Origin: Pseudomonas sp. NFR16
GTDB taxonomy: Bacteria; Pseudomonadota; Gammaproteobacteria; Pseudomonadales; Pseudomonadaceae
Direction: 5' to 3'
NCBI RefSeq assembly: GCF_900108875.1
Contig: NZ_FNYJ01000001.1
Span: 1,643,533 to 1,707,532 of the forward strand
Length of the DNA: 64,000 nucleotides
A program made the translations under genes and the position numbers. This document shows, piece by piece, positions 1 to 7,966 of the stretch; positions within the stretch are counted from its first letter, which is position 1, and each line of letters opens with the position of its first letter. The notes beneath the pieces were generated by a model. It was given only the letters and a program-made list of their open reading frames with translations, was not told the DNA's origin and ran no database searches.

Positions 1-101
1 TCGTCATCCAGCAAGTCTTCGTAGCGCTGGGCGATCCAGCTCAGGACCTGGCGGAAGTTCTCCAGGTAATAAAACGGGTTGTCGAGGGGCGAAGTGCTCA
101 C
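1..101 (-). CDS. N-terminus of a probable VRR-NUC domain (FAN1-like) nuclease, cut by window edge
   Basis: Reading the minus strand from a GTG at position 101 gives an open frame to the window edge, beginning VSTSPLDNPFYYLENF and continuing RQVLSWIAQRYEDLLDD. From memory, the NPFYYLENF stretch opens Pseudomonas VRR-NUC proteins, which are structure-specific nucleases of the FAN1 type linked to interstrand crosslink repair. A TTG at 128 is an alternative in-frame start, and neither start has a convincing ribosome binding site. A perfect SOS-box core lies about 40 bases upstream, which fits a DNA-repair gene. The catalytic part lies outside the window, so the family call rests on about 33 residues. 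Confidence 0.55.
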   Translation of the reverse strand, partial: MSTSPLDNPFYYLENFRQVLSWIAQRYEDLLDD

Positions 102-141
102 GGCGAATTCACGTAACGGCTGGTCCAAAGGCGTCAGGATA

Positions 142-157
142 CTGTTTATCCGTACAG
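142..157. promoter_or_regulatory. LexA (SOS) box
   Basis: CTGTTTATCCGTACAG matches the CTGT-N8-ACAG core of the gamma-proteobacterial LexA operator exactly, with the flanking TA on one side. It sits just upstream of the minus-strand nuclease gene that runs off the left edge. The divergent gene at 255 is about 100 bases away and may also be affected. Confidence 0.7.
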
Positions 158-254
158 ATTCCAGCCTCTTTCTGCCGTACAAGGGCGCTGGCCTGATCAA
201 CGGCACCCTGACGGCACGTTAGAATGCCCGCACTCACTCTGGCAGGAACCGCTC

Positions 255-776
255 ATGTCTTTTTCATCGCCGCCACGCATTTATCTGGCAGGCTTCGACG
301 TGTTTCGCGCCGACGCTGTCGAACATGGCCGCTATCTCAAAGCGTTGTGCCAGGCTCACGGGCTCAAAGGGCTCTACCCGTTCGATAATGAAGTGACGCA
401 GGATCTTGCGCCGGAACAGACCGCGGCGCTGATCTGCCATGCCAATATCGAGATGATCAGGGGTTGTGACGCGGTGCTGGCCAATCTGAACGCGTTCCGT
501 GGCGTAGAGCCGGATTCGGGCACAGCGTTCGAAGTGGGCATGGCGGTCGCGATGGGCAAACCGGTCTGGGCTTATTTCAGCGCCGAAGGCTCGCTGCGCG
601 ATCAGATCGAGCACGATGCCCAAGGGTTCGATGCGCAAGGATTTCAGGTGGAAGATTTCCGGCTGCCAAAGAACCTGATGCTGGCGTGCACCTGGGCAGG
701 CAGCAGCGAGACGGCGGAAGCCGGAATTGAGGCGTTGAGCAGTTATCTCGAAGCTCATCACGCCGGCCAGTCCTGA
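255..776 (+). CDS. Nucleoside 2-deoxyribosyltransferase family protein
   Basis: A 173-residue cytoplasmic protein of the nucleoside 2-deoxyribosyltransferase fold. This family transfers or hydrolyses the deoxyribose of (deoxy)nucleosides or nucleotides. It has the N-terminal IYLAGFDVF strand (residues 9-17), the GCDAVLANLNAFRG segment (70-83) and the catalytic-loop motif DSGTAFEVGMA (87-97), in which Glu93 is the likely nucleophile. Length is normal for the family. The ATG is preceded by AGGAA. It stands alone, divergent from the SOS-boxed nuclease gene. Whether it acts on nucleosides for salvage or on damaged nucleotides cannot be told from sequence. Confidence 0.85.
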   Translation: MSFSSPPRIYLAGFDVFRADAVEHGRYLKALCQAHGLKGLYPFDNEVTQDLAPEQTAALICHANIEMIRGCDAVLANLNAFRGVEPDSGTAFEVGMAVAMGKPVWAYFSAEGSLRDQIEHDAQGFDAQGFQVEDFRLPKNLMLACTWAGSSETAEAGIEALSSYLEAHHAGQS

Positions 777-859
777 TACGCCCCGCTGCTGACCGGCAGG
801 CGCTGCCTAAGTCGGTATGCTCAGCCCCGCGGCTCGCCTGGCAGGTATTCGAGCCTGGT

Positions 860-1072
860 TCAGCCGAGCGTCGAGGAGCCGATGTCCAGTTTGTCGGCGT
901 CGGCAAATTCGTCCAGACCCAATTCGCCCAGGTCGAGTTCGCCTTCCGGATCGCTGTCTTCGTCGGCGTCGGCGTCATTGAGCGGCGAACGGTCGCCGCC
1001 GAAATGCTGATCTTCGGTGTTGAACAGAAACGGTGTGCGGTGCAGAAGTGAAGGGTCGGACTGTGCATGCAT
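860..1072 (-). CDS. Small acidic protein of unknown function
   Basis: A 70-residue protein, rich in Asp and Glu from about residue 33 onward (DADADEDSDPEGELDLGELG). It has no membrane segment and no recognised domain. The ATG follows a GGGAG ribosome binding site at a good distance, which supports real translation. The overlapping longer minus-strand frame at 577-1068 is read as a shadow. Function is unknown; such short acidic proteins are common lineage-specific genes in Pseudomonas. Confidence 0.55.
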   Translation of the reverse strand: MHAQSDPSLLHRTPFLFNTEDQHFGGDRSPLNDADADEDSDPEGELDLGELGLDEFADADKLDIGSSTLG

Positions 1073-1139
1073 CGTGAGGTTCTCCCGCTGAAGAAAGGTC
1101 AGGCTCAGGCTAACCCAGTTCGCCTGAAAAAAGCATCGG

Positions 1140-2042
1140 TCATGACCAACTCAGGAACGACCCGCCGTTGTCGCGCAGCATCTGCACCATCGCATGAGCG
1201 GCGGGTGACAGATAGCCTTCGCGACGCAGCATGACGCAGATGGTGCGCGCCATCGTCGTCTGCTCCAGCGGCACCTCGCGCAACTCTTGCATGTTCTTGC
1301 CGAACTCCAGGGTTTCCCGGGCGATGAAGCTCAGCAGGCTGGTCTGGGCGATCAGGCGCGGCAGCAAGGAGATCGAATTGGCTTCGATCTGCACCACCGG
1401 CAGCGGCAGATCATGACGGGCGAAGGCTTCGTCGACCCAGATCCGCGCCGACACCCCCTGCGGCGGCAGCACCCAACGATAGCGACACAGGTCGCTCATC
1501 TGGAACGCCTTCTCGAATATCGGGTGGTTGCGACTGGCGATCACCACGGCCTCATCGGTGAGGATCGGGTAGCCGGTGAATTCGTCTTCATTGCTGCGCT
1601 GCGCGCAGATGATCATGTCCAGATGCCCTGAGCGCAGGTGCTCGCGCAACATGTCGTCTTGGCCGATCACCAGCTTCAGGGTGATCGCCGGGGAGCGCCT
1701 GAGCAGAGCGTTGGTCAATTCGGGCAGCAGGTATTCGGCCATGGTGGCCGCGCAGCCCAGGCGAATCTCGCCGACCGCGCCACTGGCGAAATCCCTCACC
1801 TCGCGCTGGGCCTGGGCGATGCTCTGCTGCAGCACCCTGCCGCGCGCCTGCAGCAACTCACCCACCGGGGTCAGCTTGATCCTGCGCCCGTCGCGCTGGA
1901 ACAGCTTGGTGCCGAACGACTCCTCAAGGCGCTGAATGCTCTTGGTCAGCGCGGGCTGGCTTCGGTTGAGTTTTTCAGCTGCGCGTCCGAGGTGGCCCAG
2001 CTCGGCAATGGTTTCAAAATAGGTCAGGTCACGCAGGTCCAT
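1140..2042 (-). CDS. LysR-family transcriptional regulator
   Basis: A 300-residue LysR regulator. The winged helix-turn-helix occupies about residues 1-60 (FETIAELGHLGRAAEKLNRSQPALTKSIQRLEE), followed by the linker helix and a periplasmic-binding-protein-like effector domain from about residue 90. It is divergent from the AbrB-family membrane protein gene, with about 100 bases between them, so control of that transporter is the natural guess. The effector is unknown. Confidence 0.93.
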   Translation of the reverse strand: MDLRDLTYFETIAELGHLGRAAEKLNRSQPALTKSIQRLEESFGTKLFQRDGRRIKLTPVGELLQARGRVLQQSIAQAQREVRDFASGAVGEIRLGCAATMAEYLLPELTNALLRRSPAITLKLVIGQDDMLREHLRSGHLDMIICAQRSNEDEFTGYPILTDEAVVIASRNHPIFEKAFQMSDLCRYRWVLPPQGVSARIWVDEAFARHDLPLPVVQIEANSISLLPRLIAQTSLLSFIARETLEFGKNMQELREVPLEQTTMARTICVMLRREGYLSPAAHAMVQMLRDNGGSFLSWS

Positions 2043-2146
2043 ATATCAACCAAAGTTATCAATTCATGATTATTAGAAAATAGACTTGATCGGTTGGACT
2101 GTCGATACTGCCCGGCATTGGATGAAATTCCACCTGGAAAAAGCCA

Positions 2147-3244
2147 ATGTTCTGGAGACCTGCGTTGTCGCGCCCCTCATCGTTTTCCCTCGATCACCTG
2201 CACCCGCTGTTGCAATGGTCGCTGCTCATCCTGCTGGCAGGCAGTGCCGGTCAGGTGTTCAAGTACTTTCACGTTCCAGCCGCCCTGTTTCTCGGTCCCA
2301 TGCTGGTCGCCATCGGCTTCGGCGTCTGCGGGGCTTCGGTGCGCCTGAACAAGCATGTCTTTCGCCTCGGTCAGGGCACGGTCGGTGTGCTGGTCGCCCA
2401 TTCGATGACGATGGGTGTGTTGCTGGCCGCCGTCCACTCGTGGCATGTCATGGTGTTCGCCACCTTGCTGACGGTCGCCCTGAGCGCGGTGGTGGGCATT
2501 GGCATGGCGCGCTGGGGCGGCATTCAGAGCAGCACGGCGGCATGGGGCACCTCGCCCGGCGCGGCCTCGGCGATGGTGGCGATGTCCGAGGACTACGGCG
2601 CCGATTCGCGAGTGGTGGCAACCATGCAATACGTGCGGGTGGTCTGCGTGGTGATGATCGGTGCGCTGGTCAGCCGCCTGATCGGTGCCGATGCGGGCGG
2701 CACGGACGCCCATAGCAATGACGCACTGCTGCAGGGCGTGAATCTGCTGAACCTGAGCCTGAGTCTACTGGTCATCGTGGTGGGTGTCGCGTTCAGCGGG
2801 CGGATCCCGGCAGGCGCGCTGCTGGTGCCGCTGCTGCTCGGCGGTGCATTGCAACTCAGTGGCCTGCTGCAGATCACTATGCCCACCTGGTTGCTGGCGA
2901 TTGCCTACGGCGCAATCGGCAGTTACATCGGGCTGCGCTTCGACCGCGCGACCATCCATTACGTCTGGCGCAGACTGCCGGCGATGATCGTCGGTGCCCT
3001 GCTGCTGATTTTGTTGTGCGCGATTTCTGCCTGGTTCATCGCACAGATGATGGATAAGGATTTCCTCTCCGTGTATCTGGCGACCAGCCCTGGCGGCCTC
3101 GATGCCATGGCCATCATCGCCATCGACACCCATTCGGACGTTGGCTTCGTGCTGGCGATGCAAACCCTGCGCCTGTTCGGCGTCATCGTCACCGGCGCCT
3201 ACATTGCGCGGCAGGTCATCCGCGTGACCCAACGTCTGGCTTGA
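2147..3244 (+). CDS. AbrB-family membrane protein (putative transporter)
   Basis: An integral inner-membrane protein of 365 residues or slightly fewer, belonging to the AbrB/'ammonia monooxygenase' family (the duplicated Gneg_AbrB_dup type). It shows many hydrophobic helices in two similar halves. Both halves carry a Gly/Ala/Ser-rich loop of the type TSPGAASAMVAMSE (about 135-148) and TSPGGLDAMAIIA (about 315-327), the hallmark of the duplication. The ATG at 2147 has a weak site; a TTG at 2165 is preceded by GGAGA at six bases and may be the true start. The substrate is unknown. The neighbouring LysR gene is the likely regulator. Confidence 0.85.
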   Translation: MFWRPALSRPSSFSLDHLHPLLQWSLLILLAGSAGQVFKYFHVPAALFLGPMLVAIGFGVCGASVRLNKHVFRLGQGTVGVLVAHSMTMGVLLAAVHSWHVMVFATLLTVALSAVVGIGMARWGGIQSSTAAWGTSPGAASAMVAMSEDYGADSRVVATMQYVRVVCVVMIGALVSRLIGADAGGTDAHSNDALLQGVNLLNLSLSLLVIVVGVAFSGRIPAGALLVPLLLGGALQLSGLLQITMPTWLLAIAYGAIGSYIGLRFDRATIHYVWRRLPAMIVGALLLILLCAISAWFIAQMMDKDFLSVYLATSPGGLDAMAIIAIDTHSDVGFVLAMQTLRLFGVIVTGAYIARQVIRVTQRLA

Positions 3245-3373
3245 GCCAGCCAAAGCCGCCACGGGCGCTGCAGTCACTGAGTTGATCCGGGCTGGCATCG
3301 GCGCTTGGCAAATCGTTGAATCTTCTGCGCCTGCCACGCCTCCAACGCATCACACCCTTGTGAGCGAACCGCC

Positions 3374-4156
3374 ATGGCCACGCTGAAAATAGCCACGTTC
3401 AACATCAACGGCATCCGCGCACGCTTGCCGATTCTGCTGCAATGGCTGGAAACCGAAGCGCCGGACATCGTCTGCCTTCAGGAATTGAAAGCCACGGACA
3501 TCGCCTTCCCCGCCGACGACATTCGCAAGGCCGGCTACCAGCCCCTCTGGCACGGCCAGTCGTCCTGGAACGGTGTCGCCATTCTGTCCCGCGACAGCGA
3601 GCCGCTGGAAATTCGTCGCGGTCTGCCGGGTAATGAAAAGGACAGCCACAGCCGTTACCTGGAAGCGGCGGTTCAAGGGGTCATCGTGGGTTGCCTGTAT
3701 TTGCCGAACGGCAACCCGCAGCCGGGGCCGAAGTTCGATTACAAACTGGACTGGTTCGAACACCTGATCAGGCACGCCGACACGCTGTTCAAGAGCGCCC
3801 ATCCGGTGGTGCTGGCCGGCGACTACAACGTCATCCCCACCGACGAAGACATTTACAACACCCGCTCATGGCTCAAGGATGCGCTGCTGCAACCGGAAAG
3901 CCGGGCCTGCTATAGCCGCCTGCTCGAACAGGGCTGGACGGATGCGATACGCGCGCACTTCCCCGACGAGCGCATCTATACGTTCTGGGATTACTTCCGC
4001 AATCACTGGAAAACCAATTCGGGCTTGCGCATCGATCACCTGCTGTTGAGCGAAGACCTGGCTCCCAGGCTGCGCAACGCGGGCGTGGACCGCTGGGTGC
4101 GCGACCTGCCCCACGCCAGCGACCATGCGCCGACGTGGATCGAGATCGAGGTCTAA
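3374..4156 (+). CDS. xthA: Exodeoxyribonuclease III
   Basis: A 260-residue cytoplasmic AP endonuclease and 3'-5' exonuclease of the exonuclease III branch of the EEP superfamily. It cuts at abasic sites in base-excision repair. Visible motifs are NINGIRA (10-16), LQELKA with metal ligand Glu37, AGDYNVIP near 150 with the catalytic Asp/Asn pair, and SDHAPTW close to the C-terminus with the catalytic Asp-His. Length is typical. It converges with the downstream isomerase gene and stands as a single gene. Confidence 0.95.
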   Translation: MATLKIATFNINGIRARLPILLQWLETEAPDIVCLQELKATDIAFPADDIRKAGYQPLWHGQSSWNGVAILSRDSEPLEIRRGLPGNEKDSHSRYLEAAVQGVIVGCLYLPNGNPQPGPKFDYKLDWFEHLIRHADTLFKSAHPVVLAGDYNVIPTDEDIYNTRSWLKDALLQPESRACYSRLLEQGWTDAIRAHFPDERIYTFWDYFRNHWKTNSGLRIDHLLLSEDLAPRLRNAGVDRWVRDLPHASDHAPTWIEIEV

Positions 4157-4167
4157 GCCGGACGGGC

Positions 4168-5412
4168 TCAGCGCAAGCACGCGAGTGCCGTGGCAAGGCT
4201 CTGCGCCAGCGGTAACACCGGCAGCAGCGTGGCCTGCAAGGCATGGTAAAGATCCGGTTTGCCGGGCCAGATGTCAGCGCTTGGCTGGTTCTGCGGGTTC
4301 AGCTCATGCCGCCAGCTGCCATGCTCGCGATCGATGAAGCGGGTTTCGTTGAACTCCCAGAACGTGCGATACCAGTCTTCGTAGGTTTGCTCGTTGGTGC
4401 GTTGCAGAAGTGCCGCCGCTGCCGCCGCCGCTTCGGCGTGGGTCCAGTGCAGGCGATGGCGCACGACCGGTTTGTTTTCCCAGTCCAGGGTGTAAACAAT
4501 CCCCGCTGCACCGTCGACGTCCCAGCCGTAGCGACAGGCGTTTTCGAACAAACCACGCGCGTCTTCCAGCAACCACGAGGGGGTGTCGAGCCGGGCTTTC
4601 TGCCTGGCTGCTTCAAGGTGCAGCACCAGCCGCGCCCATTCGAAAGCGTGACCGGGCGTCGTGCCATACGGACGGAAACCGTCATCGGGCTTGTCGACGT
4701 TGTACTCGCGCAGCGGTTGCCACTGCAGGTCGAAGTGCTCGATCACCTGATGGTTGTTGGCCGCCGCATGCTGATGAATGACCCGTTCGACGATGCGCAG
4801 CGCACGGTCCAGCCAGCGCGCATCGCCCGTGACATCGGCCAGCGCGAGGAAGGCTTCGGTGCTGTGCATGTTGCTGTTGGCGCCGCGATAGTGCTCTTCA
4901 TGGCTCCAGTCGCGGTCGAAAGACTCCCGCATGGCGCCTTCTTCTTCGCTCCAGAACCGCTGGGAAATGACTTGAATCGCCTGATCAAGCAATGCCTGCG
5001 CGCCGGGTCGCCGCGCCACCACTGCGGAACTTGCGGCCAGCGCAACGAAGGCATGCAGGTAGGCCGCTTTACCGGTGTCGGCGCCCTGTTCCAGGGGCTT
5101 GGCGAACCAGCCGCCATGCTCGGCATCGCGCAGGGGACCGGCCAGTGCCGCGACGCCGTGATCGACCCATTCAGCGCAGCCCGGGATGCCATTGATGTGG
5201 GCCAGCGCGAAACTGTGGGTCATGCGCGCGGTGTTCATGGTTTCGGCCACCGCATCGGCCGGCAGGCGCCCGTGATCATCGAGGTTGCCAAACCCCTGAG
5301 GCATCCGTGCCGCCCTGGCAAATGCCAGCAGCCGGTTTCCCTCTTGCGCCAACCAGGCCTTGTGGCCGGGAGAACGCAGCCAGCTGCTGAACTCGTGATT
5401 CAGATCATCCAT
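4168..5412 (-). CDS. AGE-family sugar isomerase/epimerase (mannose isomerase type)
   Basis: A 414-residue protein of the N-acylglucosamine 2-epimerase superfamily with an (alpha/alpha)6-barrel fold. Residues such as HSFALAHINGIPG (about 66-78), SNMHSTEAFLALAD (near 178) and GHAFEWARLVLHLE (near 255) carry the conserved His, Glu and Arg residues of the active-site pocket. The length and motif spacing suit the D-mannose isomerase/YihS branch rather than renin-binding epimerases. It would interconvert a free sugar such as mannose and fructose in the cytoplasm. No sugar operon surrounds it. The exact substrate is inferred. Confidence 0.8.
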   Translation of the reverse strand: MDDLNHEFSSWLRSPGHKAWLAQEGNRLLAFARAARMPQGFGNLDDHGRLPADAVAETMNTARMTHSFALAHINGIPGCAEWVDHGVAALAGPLRDAEHGGWFAKPLEQGADTGKAAYLHAFVALAASSAVVARRPGAQALLDQAIQVISQRFWSEEEGAMRESFDRDWSHEEHYRGANSNMHSTEAFLALADVTGDARWLDRALRIVERVIHQHAAANNHQVIEHFDLQWQPLREYNVDKPDDGFRPYGTTPGHAFEWARLVLHLEAARQKARLDTPSWLLEDARGLFENACRYGWDVDGAAGIVYTLDWENKPVVRHRLHWTHAEAAAAAAALLQRTNEQTYEDWYRTFWEFNETRFIDREHGSWRHELNPQNQPSADIWPGKPDLYHALQATLLPVLPLAQSLATALACLR

Positions 5413-5563
5413 TGCCTTTCACCCTGTCTGTTCGGCAGGTTCGGCCCGCCAGGAATTATTAGTCGTGGCGAATCATGCAAGCCTTGGACGGCGACAGGCA
5501 AGTGAATGAGATGAAACGTTTGCGCAGGACCGGGTCGTCGCCTCGACAACCCGGACCGGATCA

Positions 5564-7189
5564 TCAGACCCTGAAGCGTGCCACCACCTGATTCAGCTCG
5601 CCGGCCAGGCGCGACAGTTCATTGCTGGACGCGCTGATCTGGTTGGCACCCGAAGACGATTGCAGCGACAGGTCGCGGATGTTGACGATGTTGCGGTCCA
5701 CTTCCCGGGCCACTTGCGCTTGCTCCTCGGCGGCGCTGGCGATGACCAGGTTGCGTTCGGAGATTTCATTGATCGACGAGGTGATCCGGTACAGCGATTC
5801 GCCCGCGCCCTGCGCCAGCTCCAGGGTTTCGCTGGCGCGTGAACGACTGACCAGCATCGATTGCAGCGCATCACTGGAGCCGCTGCGCATGGTCGACACC
5901 ATCTTGTCGATTTCCAGTGTCGATTGCTGCGTGCGATGGGCCAGCGCACGAACCTCGTCCGCCACGACCGCAAAACCACGGCCGGACTCACCGGCGCGGG
6001 CCGCTTCGATGGCCGCGTTGAGCGCCAGCAGATTGGTCTGTTCGGCGATGGAGCGAATCACGTCCAGCACTTTGCCGATGTCCTGGGACCGATCGGCCAG
6101 GTTCTGCACCAGCTCGGAGGTGTGCTGCACGTTGCCGGACAGCGTCTGAATCGAATTGACCGTGTCGATGACGCGAGCCTGTCCGTCCTTGGCTGCGCTG
6201 TTGGACTCACTGGAGGCCTGCGAGGTGGACACTGCGTTGCGCGCCACTTCCTCGACCGCCGAGGTCATCTCGTTGACAGCGGTGGCCGCCTGCTCGATCT
6301 CGGCGTTCTGCTGATGCAGACCGCGATGGCTGTCCTCGGTGACCGAATTGAGTTCGGTCGCCGCTGAGGCCAGTTGACTGGCCGAGCTGCCGATCAGGCT
6401 CAAGGTCGAACGCAGATTGTTCTGCATCGCCTGCAAGGCTTTGAGCAATCGGGTCACTTCATCCTTGCCCTCGACGCGGATGTCGTGGGTCAGGTCGCCT
6501 TTGGCGACGTATTCGGCGGCGCCTACCGCCTCTTCCAGCGGGCGAATGATGCTGCGCGTCAGCCACAGCGCCAGGACAATGGTCGCCAGCGCGGCAATCA
6601 ACACGAACACCAGCACGATGTCACGGGAATGGTCGTATTGCGCCTGGGCCGCAGCCCCTTCGAGCTCGACCTGGCGGGAGTAGAAATCACCCAGATCGCC
6701 CAGTTGCGTGCCAGAGTTGTCGACCACGGTTTTCATGTCGACCAGCAGCAGCGTATTGAGGGCCTTCAGATCGCCGCTCTCGGCCAGCACGAAAGACTGC
6801 GCCAGTGCGCGCTGGTAGTCGGCCAGGGTCGCGCGGAATTTGTCGTAGAGGACTTTTTCCTGAGGCGTATCGACGAACGTGTCCAGGCTTGCCAGTTTGT
6901 CGGCCAGCACCTTGGCGCGGGCATCCATCTGCCCCTTGTACGTGCTGACGTTTTTCGGGTCGGTGTCCAGGGCCATGCGCAGTGAGATCGTGCGGATGCG
7001 CAGCATGGCTTCACGGATATCGTTCACCAGCCGCATGCTCGGCATCCAGTTGCTCTCGACCGCCACTTCGCTCTGGCGAATGGTGGACATCTGGCTGAGG
7101 GCAAACCAGCCCAGCAACGCGACAAGCAGGGAAATCAGGGTAAACCCAAGGCCCGCGCGACGGGCGATGGTCAGGTTGCGTAGGTTCAT
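5564..7189 (-). CDS. Methyl-accepting chemotaxis protein
   Basis: A 541-residue chemoreceptor. TM1 covers about residues 13-31, followed by a four-helix-bundle-type (4HB_MCP) periplasmic ligand domain with the helix SEVAVESNWMPSMRLVNDIR. TM2 lies near 190-212 (LVFVLIAALATIVLALWL). A HAMP domain follows, then the long cytoplasmic signalling hairpin with its highly conserved tip EQTNLLALNAAIEAARAGE, where CheA and CheW bind. The C-terminus ends FRV without a CheR-tethering pentapeptide. The ligand is unknown. The gene is monocistronic, with its promoter in the 193 bases before the next gene. Confidence 0.95.
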   Translation of the reverse strand: MNLRNLTIARRAGLGFTLISLLVALLGWFALSQMSTIRQSEVAVESNWMPSMRLVNDIREAMLRIRTISLRMALDTDPKNVSTYKGQMDARAKVLADKLASLDTFVDTPQEKVLYDKFRATLADYQRALAQSFVLAESGDLKALNTLLLVDMKTVVDNSGTQLGDLGDFYSRQVELEGAAAQAQYDHSRDIVLVFVLIAALATIVLALWLTRSIIRPLEEAVGAAEYVAKGDLTHDIRVEGKDEVTRLLKALQAMQNNLRSTLSLIGSSASQLASAATELNSVTEDSHRGLHQQNAEIEQAATAVNEMTSAVEEVARNAVSTSQASSESNSAAKDGQARVIDTVNSIQTLSGNVQHTSELVQNLADRSQDIGKVLDVIRSIAEQTNLLALNAAIEAARAGESGRGFAVVADEVRALAHRTQQSTLEIDKMVSTMRSGSSDALQSMLVSRSRASETLELAQGAGESLYRITSSINEISERNLVIASAAEEQAQVAREVDRNIVNIRDLSLQSSSGANQISASSNELSRLAGELNQVVARFRV

Positions 7190-7382
7190 GACCGTTTGCT
7201 CATTGTTATCAGGGACAGCGAATGTCGTCGTATGACTATCGCTTATCGACGCTGCCCAGCGCTTCTTGAGGGCCCGGACGATGAAGAATCCGAACGCCTG
7301 TTCGAGAAAACTTCGAACTACAACCCACGGGACGGTCTAGACGAAGGATGTCGACGATCCGACCGATCAAGGAGGTAACAGC

Positions 7383-7871
7383 ATGCATCTTGAAGGTTCC
7401 TGCCATTGCGGCGCGGTGGAGTTCAGCCTGACCAGCGTTCACCCCTACCCCTATCAACGTTGCTATTGCTCGATCTGCCGCAAGACACAAGGCGGCGGAG
7501 GCTATTCGATCAACCTGGGCGGAGATGCCAAAAGCCTGAAAGTCAAAGGCAAGAACAGCATCGCCATCTATCACGCCAAGATGCGCGATGAGGCTCACCA
7601 TCACGTTCACACCAGCAGCGCCGAGCGGCATTTCTGCAAGCAGTGCGGCAGCGGCCTGTGGTTGTTCAGCCCTGAATGGCCCGAGCTGATCCACCCGTTT
7701 GCATCGGCCATCGACACCCCGCTGCCGACGCCGCCCGAGCACACTCACCTGCTGCTGGATTCGAAGGCTTCGTGGGTCGACGTTCAGGCGGGCCCGAACG
7801 ACCAGCTGTTCGAGCAGTACCCGCAAGAATCGATCGCCGACTGGCACGAGCGGCTGGGTCTGGTGCGCTGA
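7383..7871 (+). CDS. GFA/CENP-V domain zinc protein
   Basis: A 162-residue protein of the glutathione-dependent formaldehyde-activating (Gfa)/CENP-V fold. Zinc-binding cysteines are seen in SCHCGAVEF (Cys7, Cys9), RCYCSICRKTQ (Cys27, Cys29, Cys32) and HFCKQCGSGLW (near 82-92). A strong AAGGAGGT ribosome binding site precedes the ATG. Few family members have proven formaldehyde activity, so the enzymatic role is left open. It is co-oriented with the Rieske oxidoreductase that starts about 95 bases downstream, and a shared transcript is possible. Confidence 0.85.
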   Translation: MHLEGSCHCGAVEFSLTSVHPYPYQRCYCSICRKTQGGGGYSINLGGDAKSLKVKGKNSIAIYHAKMRDEAHHHVHTSSAERHFCKQCGSGLWLFSPEWPELIHPFASAIDTPLPTPPEHTHLLLDSKASWVDVQAGPNDQLFEQYPQESIADWHERLGLVR

Positions 7872-7966
7872 TGCCGGCTGATGGGTGACCGGCGCTGACT
7901 TGCCAAATTGTCTGAACCTCTGCACAGGCGCCCCACTCCCAACAGAAAGCCCGGGAGGAACATCAA

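Noticed and set aside
577..1068. Long minus-strand frame overlapping the deoxyribosyltransferase gene
   Set aside because: A shadow frame in high-G+C DNA; the shorter 860-1072 frame has the better start signal.
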